The notes beneath the pieces are model-generated. The model was not told the origin of the DNA. It did no database searches and saw only the letters and a program-made list of their open reading frames with translations. A program made the translations under genes and the position numbers. Positions 54,993 through 63,473 of a DNA stretch of 64,000 nt are shown in pieces. Each line of letters starts with the position of its first letter. Positions within the stretch are counted from its first letter, which is position 1. Source of the stretch: JAFGXF01 sp963732595 (GTDB taxonomy: Bacteria; Chloroflexota; Anaerolineae; Anaerolineales; Anaerolineaceae); the NCBI GenBank assembly GCA_963732595.1, contig CAVSZZ010000002.1, forward strand, positions 2,232,001-2,296,000, in the 5' to 3' direction.

Positions 54993-56315
54993 TTACCTGA
55001 ATAAACCGGCCAGGCCCTGACGGCCGGATTTCTTGAAGGTCTTCATCATCCGCTGGGCCTCACGGAACTGCTTCATGATGCGGTTGACAACCTGCACTTC
55101 GGTGCCTGCGCCGCGTGCGATCCGGCGCCGGCGGCTGGCATTCAGGATGTCGGGGTGGCGTCGTTCGGCCACCGTCATGCTGTTAATGACCGCTTCGGTC
55201 AATTTCATGCTCTTCTCGGCTTCCCCGGGGGGGGCCATGCGGGCGGCGGCACCCAGTCCACCGGGCAGCATGTCCATCACCTGGCTGATGCCGCCCATCT
55301 TTTTGAGCTGTTTCATTTGTTCGGCGAAATCTTCCAGGTTGAACTGGCCGGAGGTGATCTTTTCAGCCTGTTCGCGGGCGCTCTCGGTTTCAAAAGCGGT
55401 CTCAGCTTTCTCGATCAGGGTCAGCATGTCGCCCATGCCCAGGATGCGGGAGGCCAGCCGTTCGGGCTCGTAGTTCTCGAGCGCTTCGATCGTCTCGCCG
55501 GTCGACAGGAACTTGATCGGGATGCCGGTGACCGAGCGGATCGAGATGGCAGCCCCGCCGCGTGCATCGCCTTCCATCTTGGTCAGCAGGATGCCGGTCA
55601 GCGGGATGGCCTTGTTGAAGCCGGCAGCGATGTTGAGCGCTTCCTGTCCGGTCATGGCATCCACCACGATCAGCGTCTCGCCGATGGCTGTTTTCTTGTG
55701 GATGGCGGAAAGCTCCGTCATCATCTCATCGTCCAGCTGCGAGCGGCCGGCGGTATCCAGGATCACGACCGAGCTGCCGCCCTTGCGGGCGCTGTCGACC
55801 GCATGCGCGACCATCTCGGGAGGGTTGACCTTTTCCTCGTGGAAGACCGGCACGCCGATCTTCTCCGCCAGCGTCTGCAGCTGGGTCACAGCTGCCGGGC
55901 GGTAGGGGTCAGCTGCCACCAGCATCACGCGTTCGCCCTGGTTTCGCAGCAAGTTGGCCAGCTTGGCAGCGGCGGTGGTCTTGCCGGCGCCCTGCAGGCC
56001 TGCCAGCATGATCACGTGCGGCTTCTGGCCGCTCAAGTTCAGCCGGGCGGGCTGGCCGAGCGTGGCGATCAGTTCCTCGTGCACGATCTTGATCACCTGC
56101 TGGGCGGGGTTGAGGGCTTCGGAGACCTCGATACCCACGGCGCGTTCGCGCACCCGGTCGATGAAACTCTTGACCACGCTGTAATGCACGTCAGCTTCCA
56201 GCAGCGCCACGCGCACCTCGCGCATGGCAACATCCACATCAGCCGCGGAAAGCTTTCCGCGCTTGCGCAGTTGTTGAAAGACCTTGTTTAGACGCTCACT
56301 TAATGAATCAAACAT
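54993..56315 (-). CDS. ffh: Signal recognition particle GTPase Ffh
   Basis: The 440-residue protein, with 4.5S RNA, targets nascent membrane proteins to FtsY and SecYEG. It has the N domain (FDSLSERLNKVFQQLRKRG), G domain with Walker A GLQGAGKTT (about residue 104), ADPYRPAAVTQL, DTAGR, and TKMEGDARGG; and the Met-rich M domain (GGISQVMDMLPGG, ILNASRRRRIARGAGTEVQVVNR). Length is normal. A consensus-like promoter lies at 56377-56405. It heads the leftward cluster; no ftsY or ylxM is present. Confidence 0.97.
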   Translation of the reverse strand: MFDSLSERLNKVFQQLRKRGKLSAADVDVAMREVRVALLEADVHYSVVKSFIDRVRERAVGIEVSEALNPAQQVIKIVHEELIATLGQPARLNLSGQKPHVIMLAGLQGAGKTTAAAKLANLLRNQGERVMLVAADPYRPAAVTQLQTLAEKIGVPVFHEEKVNPPEMVAHAVDSARKGGSSVVILDTAGRSQLDDEMMTELSAIHKKTAIGETLIVVDAMTGQEALNIAAGFNKAIPLTGILLTKMEGDARGGAAISIRSVTGIPIKFLSTGETIEALENYEPERLASRILGMGDMLTLIEKAETAFETESAREQAEKITSGQFNLEDFAEQMKQLKKMGGISQVMDMLPGGLGAAARMAPPGEAEKSMKLTEAVINSMTVAERRHPDILNASRRRRIARGAGTEVQVVNRIMKQFREAQRMMKTFKKSGRQGLAGLFR

Positions 56316-56376
56316 GCATTAAACCAATGGGCCTGCCTGGCGGCGCACTAAAGCCCGGGGAGGCAAGCAGGCGTCC

Positions 56377-56405
56377 ATTTTAGCCTGTGGTGGGGATTTG
56401 GTCAA
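56377..56405 (-). promoter_or_regulatory. Promoter of the ffh cluster
   Basis: On the minus strand TTGACC (56405-56400) and TAAAAT (56382-56377) are 17 bp apart, 61 nt before the ffh start. Confidence 0.75.
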
Positions 56406-56534
56406 GAGCTAAAATCCATGGAAAAACGACCCCCACACGTGCATTTATCATTTAGTGAAGTTTATCAAAAGGAAGTAACCTCCACGACTTTCGAGTGTTT
56501 TAGATGGCATGTTCCAATGACAAAAGGAGTACAA

Positions 56535-57383
56535 ATGTCAAAAGTTGCCATCCTGACAGATACCACCGTGAATCTGCCGGACGAAATGATCCATGATCTG
56601 AATATCAGCCTGGTCCACCAGATCCTGATCTGGAATGAGAAATCCTATCTGGACCTGATCGACATCCAAAACGATGAGTTCTATCGCAAGCTGCGGACAG
56701 AAAAGACCAGCCCGACCACCTCGCAGGCTTCGGTGGGCGAGTTCAAAGATGTCTACGGTCACCTGATTAATAATGGCTATGAAGTTCTGGCGATGCTGTT
56801 ATCCCATAAACTATCTGGCACCATCCAGTCTGCCACGCAGGCACTGGAATTCTTCCCTGGTGCACCGATCAAGATCTTCGACACGACTTCCACCTCGCTC
56901 GGCATGGGCTGGCAGGTGGTGGAGGCTGCACGCGCAGCCCAGCAGGGCGCCAGTATGGCCGATTGCCTGGCCATTGCGGAAAAGGCACGCGCCAACACAG
57001 GTATCGTGTTCGTGGTCGATACCCTGGAATTCCTGCACCGCGGCGGGCGCATCGGCGGCGCAGCCCGCTTCATGGGCACCGCGCTTGGATTGAAACCCAT
57101 CCTGGAACTGGTCGACGGCCGCATCGAAGCCATCGAGCGCGTCCCGACCCAGCGCAAAGCAGTCAACCGCATGGTCGAACTGGTGCGTGAACGCATCGGC
57201 GACAGATCCCCGATCAAACTCGGTATTCTCAATGCGGATGCACCCGAGCGCGGCAAGCACCTGGCAGAACACTGCCGGGAGGTCTTCAAGCCGGTTGAGT
57301 TGATCTCCAGCCCGGTCAGCCCGGTGATCGGCACGCATGCCGGTCCAGGCACGCTGGGCATCGCCTACATGGCAGGGATGTAA
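56535..57383 (+). CDS. DegV family fatty-acid-binding protein
   Basis: This 282-residue protein is of the DegV/FakB type, which binds a fatty acid for phosphorylation by FakA. Key blocks are VAILTDTTVNLPDEM, TSPTTSQASVGEF (Thr/Ser contacts with the carboxylate), SHKLSGTIQSA, DTTSTSLGMGW, FLHRGGRIGGAARFMG and the C-terminal THAGPGTLGIAYMAGM. Start 56535 follows aaggag at ideal spacing; an in-frame ATG at 56418 would add 39 residues of poor quality. No fakA kinase lies in the window. The last 41 nt are repeated at 57707, and a diverged version lies at 57974. Confidence 0.92.
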   Translation: MSKVAILTDTTVNLPDEMIHDLNISLVHQILIWNEKSYLDLIDIQNDEFYRKLRTEKTSPTTSQASVGEFKDVYGHLINNGYEVLAMLLSHKLSGTIQSATQALEFFPGAPIKIFDTTSTSLGMGWQVVEAARAAQQGASMADCLAIAEKARANTGIVFVVDTLEFLHRGGRIGGAARFMGTALGLKPILELVDGRIEAIERVPTQRKAVNRMVELVRERIGDRSPIKLGILNADAPERGKHLAEHCREVFKPVELISSPVSPVIGTHAGPGTLGIAYMAGM

Positions 57384-57540
57384 TTTCATCTTTCAATAAT
57401 CAATCCGTAGGGGCGCACAGCTGTGCACCCCTACGATGTTAATAGAATGTTTCTCCCCCGGGTGGGCTGATTCCCAGGCTGCAGCGAGCTTTGGCGAGCT
57501 GCACCAGGGAACGCCGCGAGTATAACGAGCAGGCGTATCG

Positions 57541-57606
57541 GCAGCTCAGCGTTCAAAGAACGCTGAGTCCCTCTGAGCGACGCTATTATTGCGTCGCCCC
57601 AGAGGG
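57541..57606 (+). repeat. Two-hairpin module, copy 1
   Basis: Hairpin 1 (57545-57567) has 10-bp perfect arms ctcagcgttc/gaacgctgag around aaa. Hairpin 2 (57569-57606) has outer arms ccctctg/cagaggg and inner arms gcgacgc/gcgtcgc. The whole module recurs inverted at 32113-32181. Confidence 0.85.
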
Positions 57607-57706
57607 AAAGCCCTCCGGGGGATGTCAAGCCCATCGGGCGCAGACCCCCTCTCAGGTTTTCTGGGAGCCCTATTAGGACATAGGGTCCAAGAGGGGAGAG
57701 ACTCAA

Positions 57707-57747
57707 GTCCAGGCACGCTGGGCATCGCCTACATGGCAGGCATGTAA
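57707..57747 (+). pseudogene. Duplicated 3' end of degV
   Basis: 40 of 41 bases are identical to the last 41 bases of the intact degV gene (57343-57383), including the stop codon. Only gggatg has become ggcatg. The rest of the gene is absent, and the sequence directly before it differs. Confidence 0.9.
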
Positions 57748-57973
57748 ATAATTGTATTTGCGAGTAAACGTAGGGTGTGTCCGCGACCTCCTGTGGAGGT
57801 CGGACGCACCATTTTTATTGATAAAAGGAGAAGGATCCCTATCGATAATCCCCCTCTCCACGGGGAAGTTTGCTACCCAATATTGCCGCTGTCTGTATCA
57901 AAGAATTCAGATTGCTCTTGAGCATGCTATTCGCCTCACCCCGCTTTATAGAGCGGGGTGAGTATCAGAAGGA

Positions 57974-58024
57974 ACGAATGCCGGTCAGGGTACGTTGGGG
58001 ATCGCCAATATGGCGGGGATGTAG
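57974..58024 (+). pseudogene. Diverged 3' end of a degV paralogue
   Basis: It encodes TNAGQGTLGIANMAGM and a stop, against THAGPGTLGIAYMAGM in the intact degV gene. Ten of 51 bases differ, five of them silent. The frame is preserved, so this looks like the tail of a once-functional paralogue rather than a random copy. The upstream body is missing. Confidence 0.8.
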
Positions 58025-58453
58025 CGGTATTCTTTCTTTTCCGTAGGGGCGCACAGCGGTGCGCCCTTTTTGGATTTCTTCAGGTCATGCCCCTCACTAC
58101 CGGGAACATGGAGCGATAGTGGGAATCGGTTGTATTTCGAAAAATTCGTTTGAGCACTACACCGAATATCTGCCTCTCCCCGGTAGTACACCGGGGAGAG
58201 GATAAGAAGACAAGCAAGCCTACCTGGGCATGCTCGATATCGTATATTCTTCATCCTCTCCTCCGAAGGACTCAGTGCGCTGCCCATACTCTGAATGGGA
58301 GGGAGAGGTAATTCTAATTTACAGCTGAAAATGCTCACCTGGGTGATAACTAATTATTAACTGTAAATAAACAATAAAGGGTGAGGGTAGGCTTTTAGTG
58401 GACAAAGCCCCCTCACTTCCGGGGTGATTGAGTGGGAATGGTAGCTTGTTTCA

Positions 58454-58543
58454 TTTTGGTACAATTTCCCTCGCACATCAACCAACGGAGCCCACATGAA
58501 AAAATACCCCTATCTCGGGATCCAGATTCCGAATATCTTCTAG
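58454..58543 (+). pseudogene. Remnant of DUF1015 promoter and first 15 codons
   Basis: Aligns with 58766-58852 at identical spacing. Both have ttttggtacaatt (TGgTACAAT extended -10), ctcgcacatca, a ggag ribosome site and an ATG 42 nt after the start of the match. The remnant encodes MKKYPYLGIQIPNIF then TAG (58541-58543), against MKKIDKIGIQIPDIL in the intact gene. Promoter elements are conserved, so a short RNA may still be made. Confidence 0.85.
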
Positions 58544-58765
58544 TATTTCATCCTCCCCCTCCCAATGCCAATTGGGAGGGGGAGGGACTCTAGCCTGGAA
58601 GGCTAGAGGGGAGAGGGAGGGATTTACTCCATGGAATATACTCTCCTTAAGAATTATTCTTCTTCGACAAGATTGATCACTCTTCCTGGAAATTAATATA
58701 GCACATGAATATATCCGAGCTTTCCCCGGGCTAAGGTCGGGAAGTGGATGAAGTTGGATGTAAAA

Positions 58766-58777
58766 TTTTGGTACAAT
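58766..58777 (+). promoter_or_regulatory. Extended -10 promoter of the DUF1015 gene
   Basis: TGgTACAAT at 58769-58777, 30 nt before the ATG; an identical element occurs at 58457-58465 upstream of the remnant. Confidence 0.55.
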
Positions 58778-58807
58778 TCCCCTCGCACATCAGTTCAGGG
58801 AGCCTCC

Positions 58808-60124
58808 ATGAAAAAAATCGATAAGATTGGGATCCAAATCCCGGATATCCTCCTGCCCAAGCCGGGCACCGATTTCGCCAAATGGGCGGTCATCGCGTGC
58901 GACCAGTTCACCTCCGAGCCGGAATACTGGGAGGTGGTTGCGGATCACGTCGGCGACAGCCCCTCGACCTACCACCTGATCCTGCCGGAGGTCATGCTCG
59001 GCACGAGCGATGAGCTGGCGCGCATTAAGACGGCACAGGCGGCCATGAAACGCTACCTGGCGGAAGGTCTGCTGGTCGAACACCCCGGCATGATCCTCGT
59101 CGAGCGCACCATCGACGGCAAGACGCGCAAGGGCATTATGCTGGCGTTGGACCTGGAATGCTACGACTACTCGCCTGGCTCCCAGACCCTCATCCGCGCC
59201 ACCGAAGGCACCATCGTCGACCGCCTGCCGCCCCGCATGCGCATTCGCGAAGGCGCCCCGCTCGAGCTGCCCCACATCCTGGTGTTGATCGATGACCCGG
59301 ACAAAACGGTGATCGAGCCGCTCCATCCGGAGAGTGAGGGGGTCAACCGCCTGTACGATTTCGACCTGATGTTCGACAGCGGACACCTGACCGGCTACAG
59401 CCTGGCGGACCCCAAATTTGAAACCCAGGTGATAACAGCCCTCGAAAAGCTGGCCGATCCGGGAGTCTTCCATAAACGCTACGGCTTGAAGGGTGGTGAG
59501 CAGGTCCTGCTTTTTGCCATGGGCGATGGCAACCACTCGCTGGCCACTGCCAAGGCCATCTGGGAGAAAAACAAGCCGCTGGTTGGCATGGACCACCCCT
59601 CACGCTATGCGCTGGTCGAGATCGAGAACGTCCACGACGACGGCCTGGCCTTCGAACCCATCCACCGGGTCGTGTTCGGCCTGAAGGGCGATCTGCTGAT
59701 CGAGTTGAAGGCCTGGTTCAAGGATGCACTCAAGATCGAACCCTTGCCGGATGCAAAATCCTTGTTCACACTGGTTGATGGAGTACCCGCAGATCGGCAG
59801 ACGTTCGGGATCTTGCACGATGGAAAAGCTCTCAGCGTAACCTTCACCAAGCCAGGCTCCAACCTGGCGGTCGGGACGCTGCAACCCTTCATCGATGGGC
59901 TCATCCGGGAACAGATCGCTGACCGGGTCGATTACATCCACGGTGGTGAGGTCGTGGAACGCCTGTCCGCAGAGAGAGGTAATGCAGGTTTCTACCTGCC
60001 GGGCATGGACAAGGGCGAATTATTCCGCACGGTCATCCTGGATGGCGTCCTGCCGCGTAAGACCTTCTCGATGGGTGAGGCGCGTGAGAAGCGCTTCTAC
60101 ATGGAATGTCGCAAGATCGCATAG
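58808..60124 (+). CDS. DUF1015 family protein
   Basis: This 438-residue protein belongs to DUF1015, a widespread family with no established reaction. Recognisable segments are KWAVIACDQFTSEPEYWEVV, STYHLILPEVML, IRATEGTIVDRLPPRMRIR, a central FAMGDGNHSLATAKAIWE (His and Asp conserved in the family) and a C-terminal VDYIHGGEVVERL. It is probably cytoplasmic. The ATG at 58808 has ggag upstream; a longer in-frame start would span the promoter. It shares a 19-base overlap with the following M23 lipoprotein gene. A decayed copy of its 5' end lies 312 bp upstream. Confidence 0.88.
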   Translation: MKKIDKIGIQIPDILLPKPGTDFAKWAVIACDQFTSEPEYWEVVADHVGDSPSTYHLILPEVMLGTSDELARIKTAQAAMKRYLAEGLLVEHPGMILVERTIDGKTRKGIMLALDLECYDYSPGSQTLIRATEGTIVDRLPPRMRIREGAPLELPHILVLIDDPDKTVIEPLHPESEGVNRLYDFDLMFDSGHLTGYSLADPKFETQVITALEKLADPGVFHKRYGLKGGEQVLLFAMGDGNHSLATAKAIWEKNKPLVGMDHPSRYALVEIENVHDDGLAFEPIHRVVFGLKGDLLIELKAWFKDALKIEPLPDAKSLFTLVDGVPADRQTFGILHDGKALSVTFTKPGSNLAVGTLQPFIDGLIREQIADRVDYIHGGEVVERLSAERGNAGFYLPGMDKGELFRTVILDGVLPRKTFSMGEAREKRFYMECRKIA

Positions 60125-60948
60125 CTTTACAACTATTATTGATCGTGATCCTGGCCGGCTGTACCCAGCCGGCTTTAATTACCGCGACTCCGCCCACACC
60201 CGAGGTGATCCGCGCCACGCGCACGCCCATTCCGAACACTTCCACCCCCGAAATCGAAATCGAAACCTGGGAAACTGCCCGGATCTGCTCACCGCTCAGC
60301 GATTTTACGCTTTCGGAAATTGGTTCCATCGTCAGCAACCCATTTGCCCCATCAAACATTGAAGACGCGCGGGATGGAGGGCACCATGGAGTCGATTTCG
60401 CCTATTACACCCATCCGGGTACCGGAAAAGTCATGCTGGGGGTGCCCATCCAGGCAGTTTTGCCCGGGCGGGTGGCCTCGGTGACCATAGACCGCCCGCC
60501 ATACGGGAATCTGATCCTGATCGAGACACGACTGGAAGATCTGCCGCTGGAGATTCAGACCCTGTTTTCGGTTTATCCACGACCAACCCCTTCCGTACCT
60601 GAAACACATTTGACCTGCCCTGACGGTGGGATGGAGCTCACCGGCTTGGCTGCCAGCTCTCCCTCGCTTTACACGCTTTACGGGCACATGCAATCCCCGG
60701 TGGATTTCCAGATCGGGGATGAAGTGACCTGCGGGCAGGTGATCGGGGCGGTCGGCACCACGGGTAGGTCGGTCAATCCACACCTGCACCTGGAGATGCG
60801 CTATGGACCCGGGGGTGCTACCTTTATGAGCCTGGCGCATTACAGCGGGGATGCCACAGACGCTGAAATGGCCGCCTACTGCACCTGGCGGGTGAGCGGT
60901 GTCTTCCAGCTCATCGATCCACTTATCGTATTGGGATTATCAGATTAG
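60106..60948 (+). CDS. M23 family metallopeptidase lipoprotein
   Basis: This 280-residue protein has a lipoprotein signal (lipobox LAGC, lipidated Cys19) and a Thr/Pro-rich spacer, then an M23-like domain. The zinc-binding residues are in GHHGVDFAYYT (HxxxD) and NPHLHLEMR (HxH). A Cys-containing loop (ICSPLSDF and THLTCPDGG) may be disulfide-linked. It would act on cell-wall peptides. It overlaps the DUF1015 gene by 19 bases and is likely co-transcribed. Its 3' end overlaps the convergent phosphoesterase gene by 4 bases. Confidence 0.83.
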   Translation: MSQDRIALQLLLIVILAGCTQPALITATPPTPEVIRATRTPIPNTSTPEIEIETWETARICSPLSDFTLSEIGSIVSNPFAPSNIEDARDGGHHGVDFAYYTHPGTGKVMLGVPIQAVLPGRVASVTIDRPPYGNLILIETRLEDLPLEIQTLFSVYPRPTPSVPETHLTCPDGGMELTGLAASSPSLYTLYGHMQSPVDFQIGDEVTCGQVIGAVGTTGRSVNPHLHLEMRYGPGGATFMSLAHYSGDATDAEMAAYCTWRVSGVFQLIDPLIVLGLSD

Positions 60949-61532
60949 AACTCGATAAATTGGGTGGAATACCGGCCAGCACCGGAGAATTCGAGCCAGC
61001 CGATGCGTGGTTTGAAGTCGTTCGCATGGCAGGGATAGGTCGCACCGGAGTTGAAAAAGCGTCGTTTGTCAAGAAGGACATCCACGGGGGTGTGCGTGTG
61101 GCCGAAGACCACCAGGTCTGCATCCGGGAAATCGAGCTCGAAATAGCGCCGGTAGCGCTCGAAATCGTAGCCGGTGGACAGATACTTAAGCTTGTCGGTG
61201 AAATACCGCCAGGCGGAGCCCTGGCCGTGGGTCACGGCCACCTTGACACCTCCGATTTCGAGACGGACATCCAGTGGCAGGTCCATTCGGAAGATGAAAT
61301 CGCGGTTGCCTAGCACGGCGGTCAGCGGGGCGATGGTTTCCAATTGCTGGATGACCTCCGGTGTGGAGATATCCCCGCAGTGGAAGATGCGGTCGGGTTT
61401 TTGACGCCTGAGCAAGTCCAACAGGACATCAGGCAGGTGCGGGTGGCGGTCCGGCACGTGTGTGTCGCTCAGGACGACCACGTGATACGGCAGTTTCAGG
61501 TCCGGCAGAGGGATGTACTGGCTGGTGGACAT
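60945..61532 (-). CDS. Metallophosphoesterase (YfcE/MJ0936-like)
   Basis: This 195-residue calcineurin-like phosphodiesterase has all the metal-binding motifs: VVLSDTHVPD (Asp-x-His), IFHCGDIS (Gly-Asp), AVLGNRDF (Gly-Asn-x-Asp), THGQG and VVFGHTHTP (Gly-His-x-His). Members such as YfcE and MJ0936 hydrolyse phosphodiesters in vitro; the natural substrate is unknown. It is cytoplasmic. Its end overlaps the convergent M23 lipoprotein gene by 4 bases. Confidence 0.88.
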   Translation of the reverse strand: MSTSQYIPLPDLKLPYHVVVLSDTHVPDRHPHLPDVLLDLLRRQKPDRIFHCGDISTPEVIQQLETIAPLTAVLGNRDFIFRMDLPLDVRLEIGGVKVAVTHGQGSAWRYFTDKLKYLSTGYDFERYRRYFELDFPDADLVVFGHTHTPVDVLLDKRRFFNSGATYPCHANDFKPRIGWLEFSGAGRYSTQFIEF

Positions 61533-61586
61533 AAGCGCTAATTTTATCTTAATTCCCTTATGGGGTAAGGGTCACCGGGCTTCCCG

Positions 61587-61595
61587 TGATATAAA
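61587..61595 (+). promoter_or_regulatory. Extended -10 before the 132-residue protein gene
   Basis: TGaTATAAA in the context cccgtgatataaatggg, similar to 25505 and 27229; 28 nt before the ATG at 61624, with gagagga as ribosome site. Confidence 0.4.
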
Positions 61596-61623
61596 TGGGC
61601 TATTCCAATATTGAGAGGATGAT

Positions 61624-62022
61624 ATGCCTGCATTCATCGATGCCGAATTCATGCACGTGGACGAACTGCCGGGGATCTGGTCGCCCATTCAATGGGATCT
61701 GACGCCCGAGGAGAAGGTGGCCGAGGTCGAGGAGCAGGCGCGTGCCAGTTTGATGGCTGCCGTCGACGTGCCCGAAGCAGTTTTACGCATGCTGTTGGGC
61801 GAGACCGCCGTTGAACAGACCTACGCGGCGCCTGATGGTTATGATCCGGACCAGCAGGGCGACTGGGATGACACCATCATCACCTTCCAGTTCAAAAGAC
61901 CCATCACGCTGCTCCATCACGAGCGCGGGCAGGGGCGCCTGCTGGTCCAGTATGATTTCCACGAACAGGGACGCTGGCAGATCGAGGTCTCTGAGGAATC
62001 CTTCCACCTGGAGCGGATTTAA
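61624..62022 (+). CDS. Conserved-looking protein of unknown function
   Basis: I do not recognise this 132-residue protein. It is acidic and soluble, with no signal or membrane span. It begins PAFIDAEFMHVDELPGIW, has a helical Glu-rich section (EEKVAEVEEQARASLMAAV) and ends in what looks like a beta-rich domain (TIITFQFKRPITLLHHE, LLVQYDFHEQGRWQIEV). A ribosome site gagagg precedes the ATG, and a strong terminator follows, so it is a real single gene. Confidence 0.7.
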   Translation: MPAFIDAEFMHVDELPGIWSPIQWDLTPEEKVAEVEEQARASLMAAVDVPEAVLRMLLGETAVEQTYAAPDGYDPDQQGDWDDTIITFQFKRPITLLHHERGQGRLLVQYDFHEQGRWQIEVSEESFHLERI

Positions 62023-62025
62023 AAT

Positions 62026-62057
62026 AACCCCCGGAAGTATTCTTCCGGGGGTTTTTG
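62026..62057. terminator. Bidirectional terminator
   Basis: 12-bp arms aacccccggaag/cttccgggggtt with a short loop and T5 on the plus strand. It separates the 132-residue gene from the convergent cupin gene. Confidence 0.9.
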
Positions 62058-62068
62058 CCACTGATTTA

Positions 62069-62452
62069 TTACGCGTGATCGTGCTCGTCTGCCATGGCCG
62101 CTTTTTTAGTCTTATGGATCTTTTTGTCGGGGTGGTTCGGGGGAGTGTAGATCGTATACAGCTTGAGTGCCTTGGTCTTGGAGGTGTTGATCACATTGTG
62201 GACCGTGCCAGCTGGGACGATAAAGGCAGAACCGTTGCCGAACTTGGTCTTTTTACCATCCATGATGACTTCGCCCTGACCCGAGTCGACCCGGAAGAAC
62301 TGGTCGACCTTCTTGTGGACTTCCTCGCCGATGTCTTCCAGCGGCAGCAGGCTCATCACCACCAGCTGCATGAACTTGCTGGTGAAGAGTACCTTGCGGA
62401 AGTTCTTATTCTCCAGTGTCAATTCTTCGATATTACCAACAAATCCTGTCAT
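62069..62452 (-). CDS. Cupin-domain protein
   Basis: This 127-residue single cupin barrel has the first motif in LEDIGEEVHKKVDQFFRVDSG (His, Glu-like and Gln positions) and the second in IVPAGTVHNVINTS (His). The C-terminus is basic and ends in a His-rich DEHDHA that could bind a metal. Cupins of this type are often metal-binding isomerases or small-molecule sensors; the substrate is unknown. A good ribosome site (aaggag) lies 7 nt before the start. Confidence 0.85.
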   Translation of the reverse strand: MTGFVGNIEELTLENKNFRKVLFTSKFMQLVVMSLLPLEDIGEEVHKKVDQFFRVDSGQGEVIMDGKKTKFGNGSAFIVPAGTVHNVINTSKTKALKLYTIYTPPNHPDKKIHKTKKAAMADEHDHA

Positions 62453-62495
62453 GGTTAATCTCCTTCTTTCTCTTTATAGATGATAGATCCGAGAA

Positions 62496-63428
62496 TTAGT
62501 TACGACGCCGGCTTTCTTTCCCGGCTGGTTCCGGATGCACAATCACATCTGCTTCTGGAAATTCCTGGCGGATGGCGGATTCAACCACTTCGGTTAATTT
62601 ATGCGCCCGGGTCAGGGTCTGGTTTCCGTCCGTCAGGATATGCACGTCGAGGAACAGCTGCGGGCCTGATGAGCGGATGCGCACATCGTGACAATTGATG
62701 ACACCCGGGATGCCCTCGGCGATGGTCTTGACCTTTTCAACCGAGCCCTTGGGGGCTGTATCCAGCAAGCCCATGATGGTGCGGTAACCAAGCTGGAAAC
62801 TGACATAGATGACGATTAAAGCCACGCCCAAAGCTGCTATTGCATCCGCCTTGTCCAGCCAGGCGAATTTGGGGAAGAGTTCACCGATCTTTAACAGGAT
62901 CAAGCCCAGGATGACCACGCTGGAAGACCAGATATCGGTGCTGAAATGCAGGGCATCCGCCTCGAGCGCCTGGCTGTGGTACTTGCGGGCGGCTTTGTAC
63001 AGGATGCGCGAACGGGTGGCATCGATGATGATCGAAGTGGCCATGACGATGAATGCCCAGATGCTGGCTTCCACCTTGACCGGGTTGTAGAAAAGCCGGT
63101 CGATTGCTTCATAGATGATCCACACACAGGTGGCCAGCAGAAGCAGCGTCTCGAACAGGGCGCTGAGGTTTTCGATCTTGCCGTGTCCGTAGAGGTGTTC
63201 CTTGTCGGCAGGTTTACCGGAAACGCGCACGGCAAACAGGGTCATGAGCGCAGCCACCAGGTCCAGGGCAGAATGCGCGGCTTCCGCCAGGATGCCGAGG
63301 CTGCCTGTCAGTAAACCAATGATGATCTTGAAAGTGGTGAGACCGATTGCTGCGATAACCGAACTTAGCGCTGCCCCATTTTTATCCTTGATGGCCTGGG
63401 GACCAAAATGATCGGTTTGAAAAGACAC
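62496..63428 (-). CDS. Cation diffusion facilitator family transporter
   Basis: This 310-residue protein exports divalent metal such as zinc or iron in exchange for protons. Features are six membrane spans; the metal-site Asp residues in AEAAHSALDLVAALMT (H-x3-D) and LEADALHFSTDIWSS (H-x3-D); GHGKIENLSALFETLLLL; and the C-terminal cytoplasmic domain with NCHDVRIRSSGPQLFLDVHI. The start is a GTG (63428) with ggag 8 nt upstream. Metal specificity cannot be read with confidence. Confidence 0.92.
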   Translation of the reverse strand: MSFQTDHFGPQAIKDKNGAALSSVIAAIGLTTFKIIIGLLTGSLGILAEAAHSALDLVAALMTLFAVRVSGKPADKEHLYGHGKIENLSALFETLLLLATCVWIIYEAIDRLFYNPVKVEASIWAFIVMATSIIIDATRSRILYKAARKYHSQALEADALHFSTDIWSSSVVILGLILLKIGELFPKFAWLDKADAIAALGVALIVIYVSFQLGYRTIMGLLDTAPKGSVEKVKTIAEGIPGVINCHDVRIRSSGPQLFLDVHILTDGNQTLTRAHKLTEVVESAIRQEFPEADVIVHPEPAGKESRRRN

Positions 63429-63473
63429 AGTTACTCCATTGGATTAAACTTCATGCAATTCTACTTTATTTCA

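Larger units (their letters stand above)
57384..58807. repeat. 1.4-kb repeat-rich gap with gene remnants
   Basis: No intact gene is seen. In order it holds: a 30-bp palindrome cgtaggggcg... (57406-57435); a nested element whose arms tcccccgg (57454-57461) and ccggggga (57615-57622) enclose two hairpins (57545-57567 and 57569-57606); a copy of the degV tail (57707-57747); a hairpin at 57773-57810; a hairpin at 57935-57962; a diverged degV tail (57974-58024); a second cgtaggggcg palindrome (58042-58066); a cctctccccggt/accggggagagg hairpin near 58172-58200; a segment matching 31961-32006 (58251-58297); the DUF1015 head remnant (58454-58543); and a 15-bp hairpin (58552-58585). Confidence 0.75.

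Noticed and set aside
55155..56291. 378-residue open frame opposite ffh
   Set aside because: Shadow of the ffh coding sequence; His/Gly-rich composition typical of reverse frames in GC-rich genes.
57491..57676. Short open frames inside the 57-kb repeat region
   Set aside because: They cross hairpins of the palindromic element and have no ribosome site; translation is not supported.
58203..58250. Possible fourth degV tail (cctgggcatgctcgatatc)
   Set aside because: Resemblance is limited to about ten bases and the reading frame is not kept; could be chance.
57384..58807. CRISPR array
   Set aside because: Repeats are palindromic, of unequal spacing and different length; no regular repeat-spacer pattern and no cas genes.
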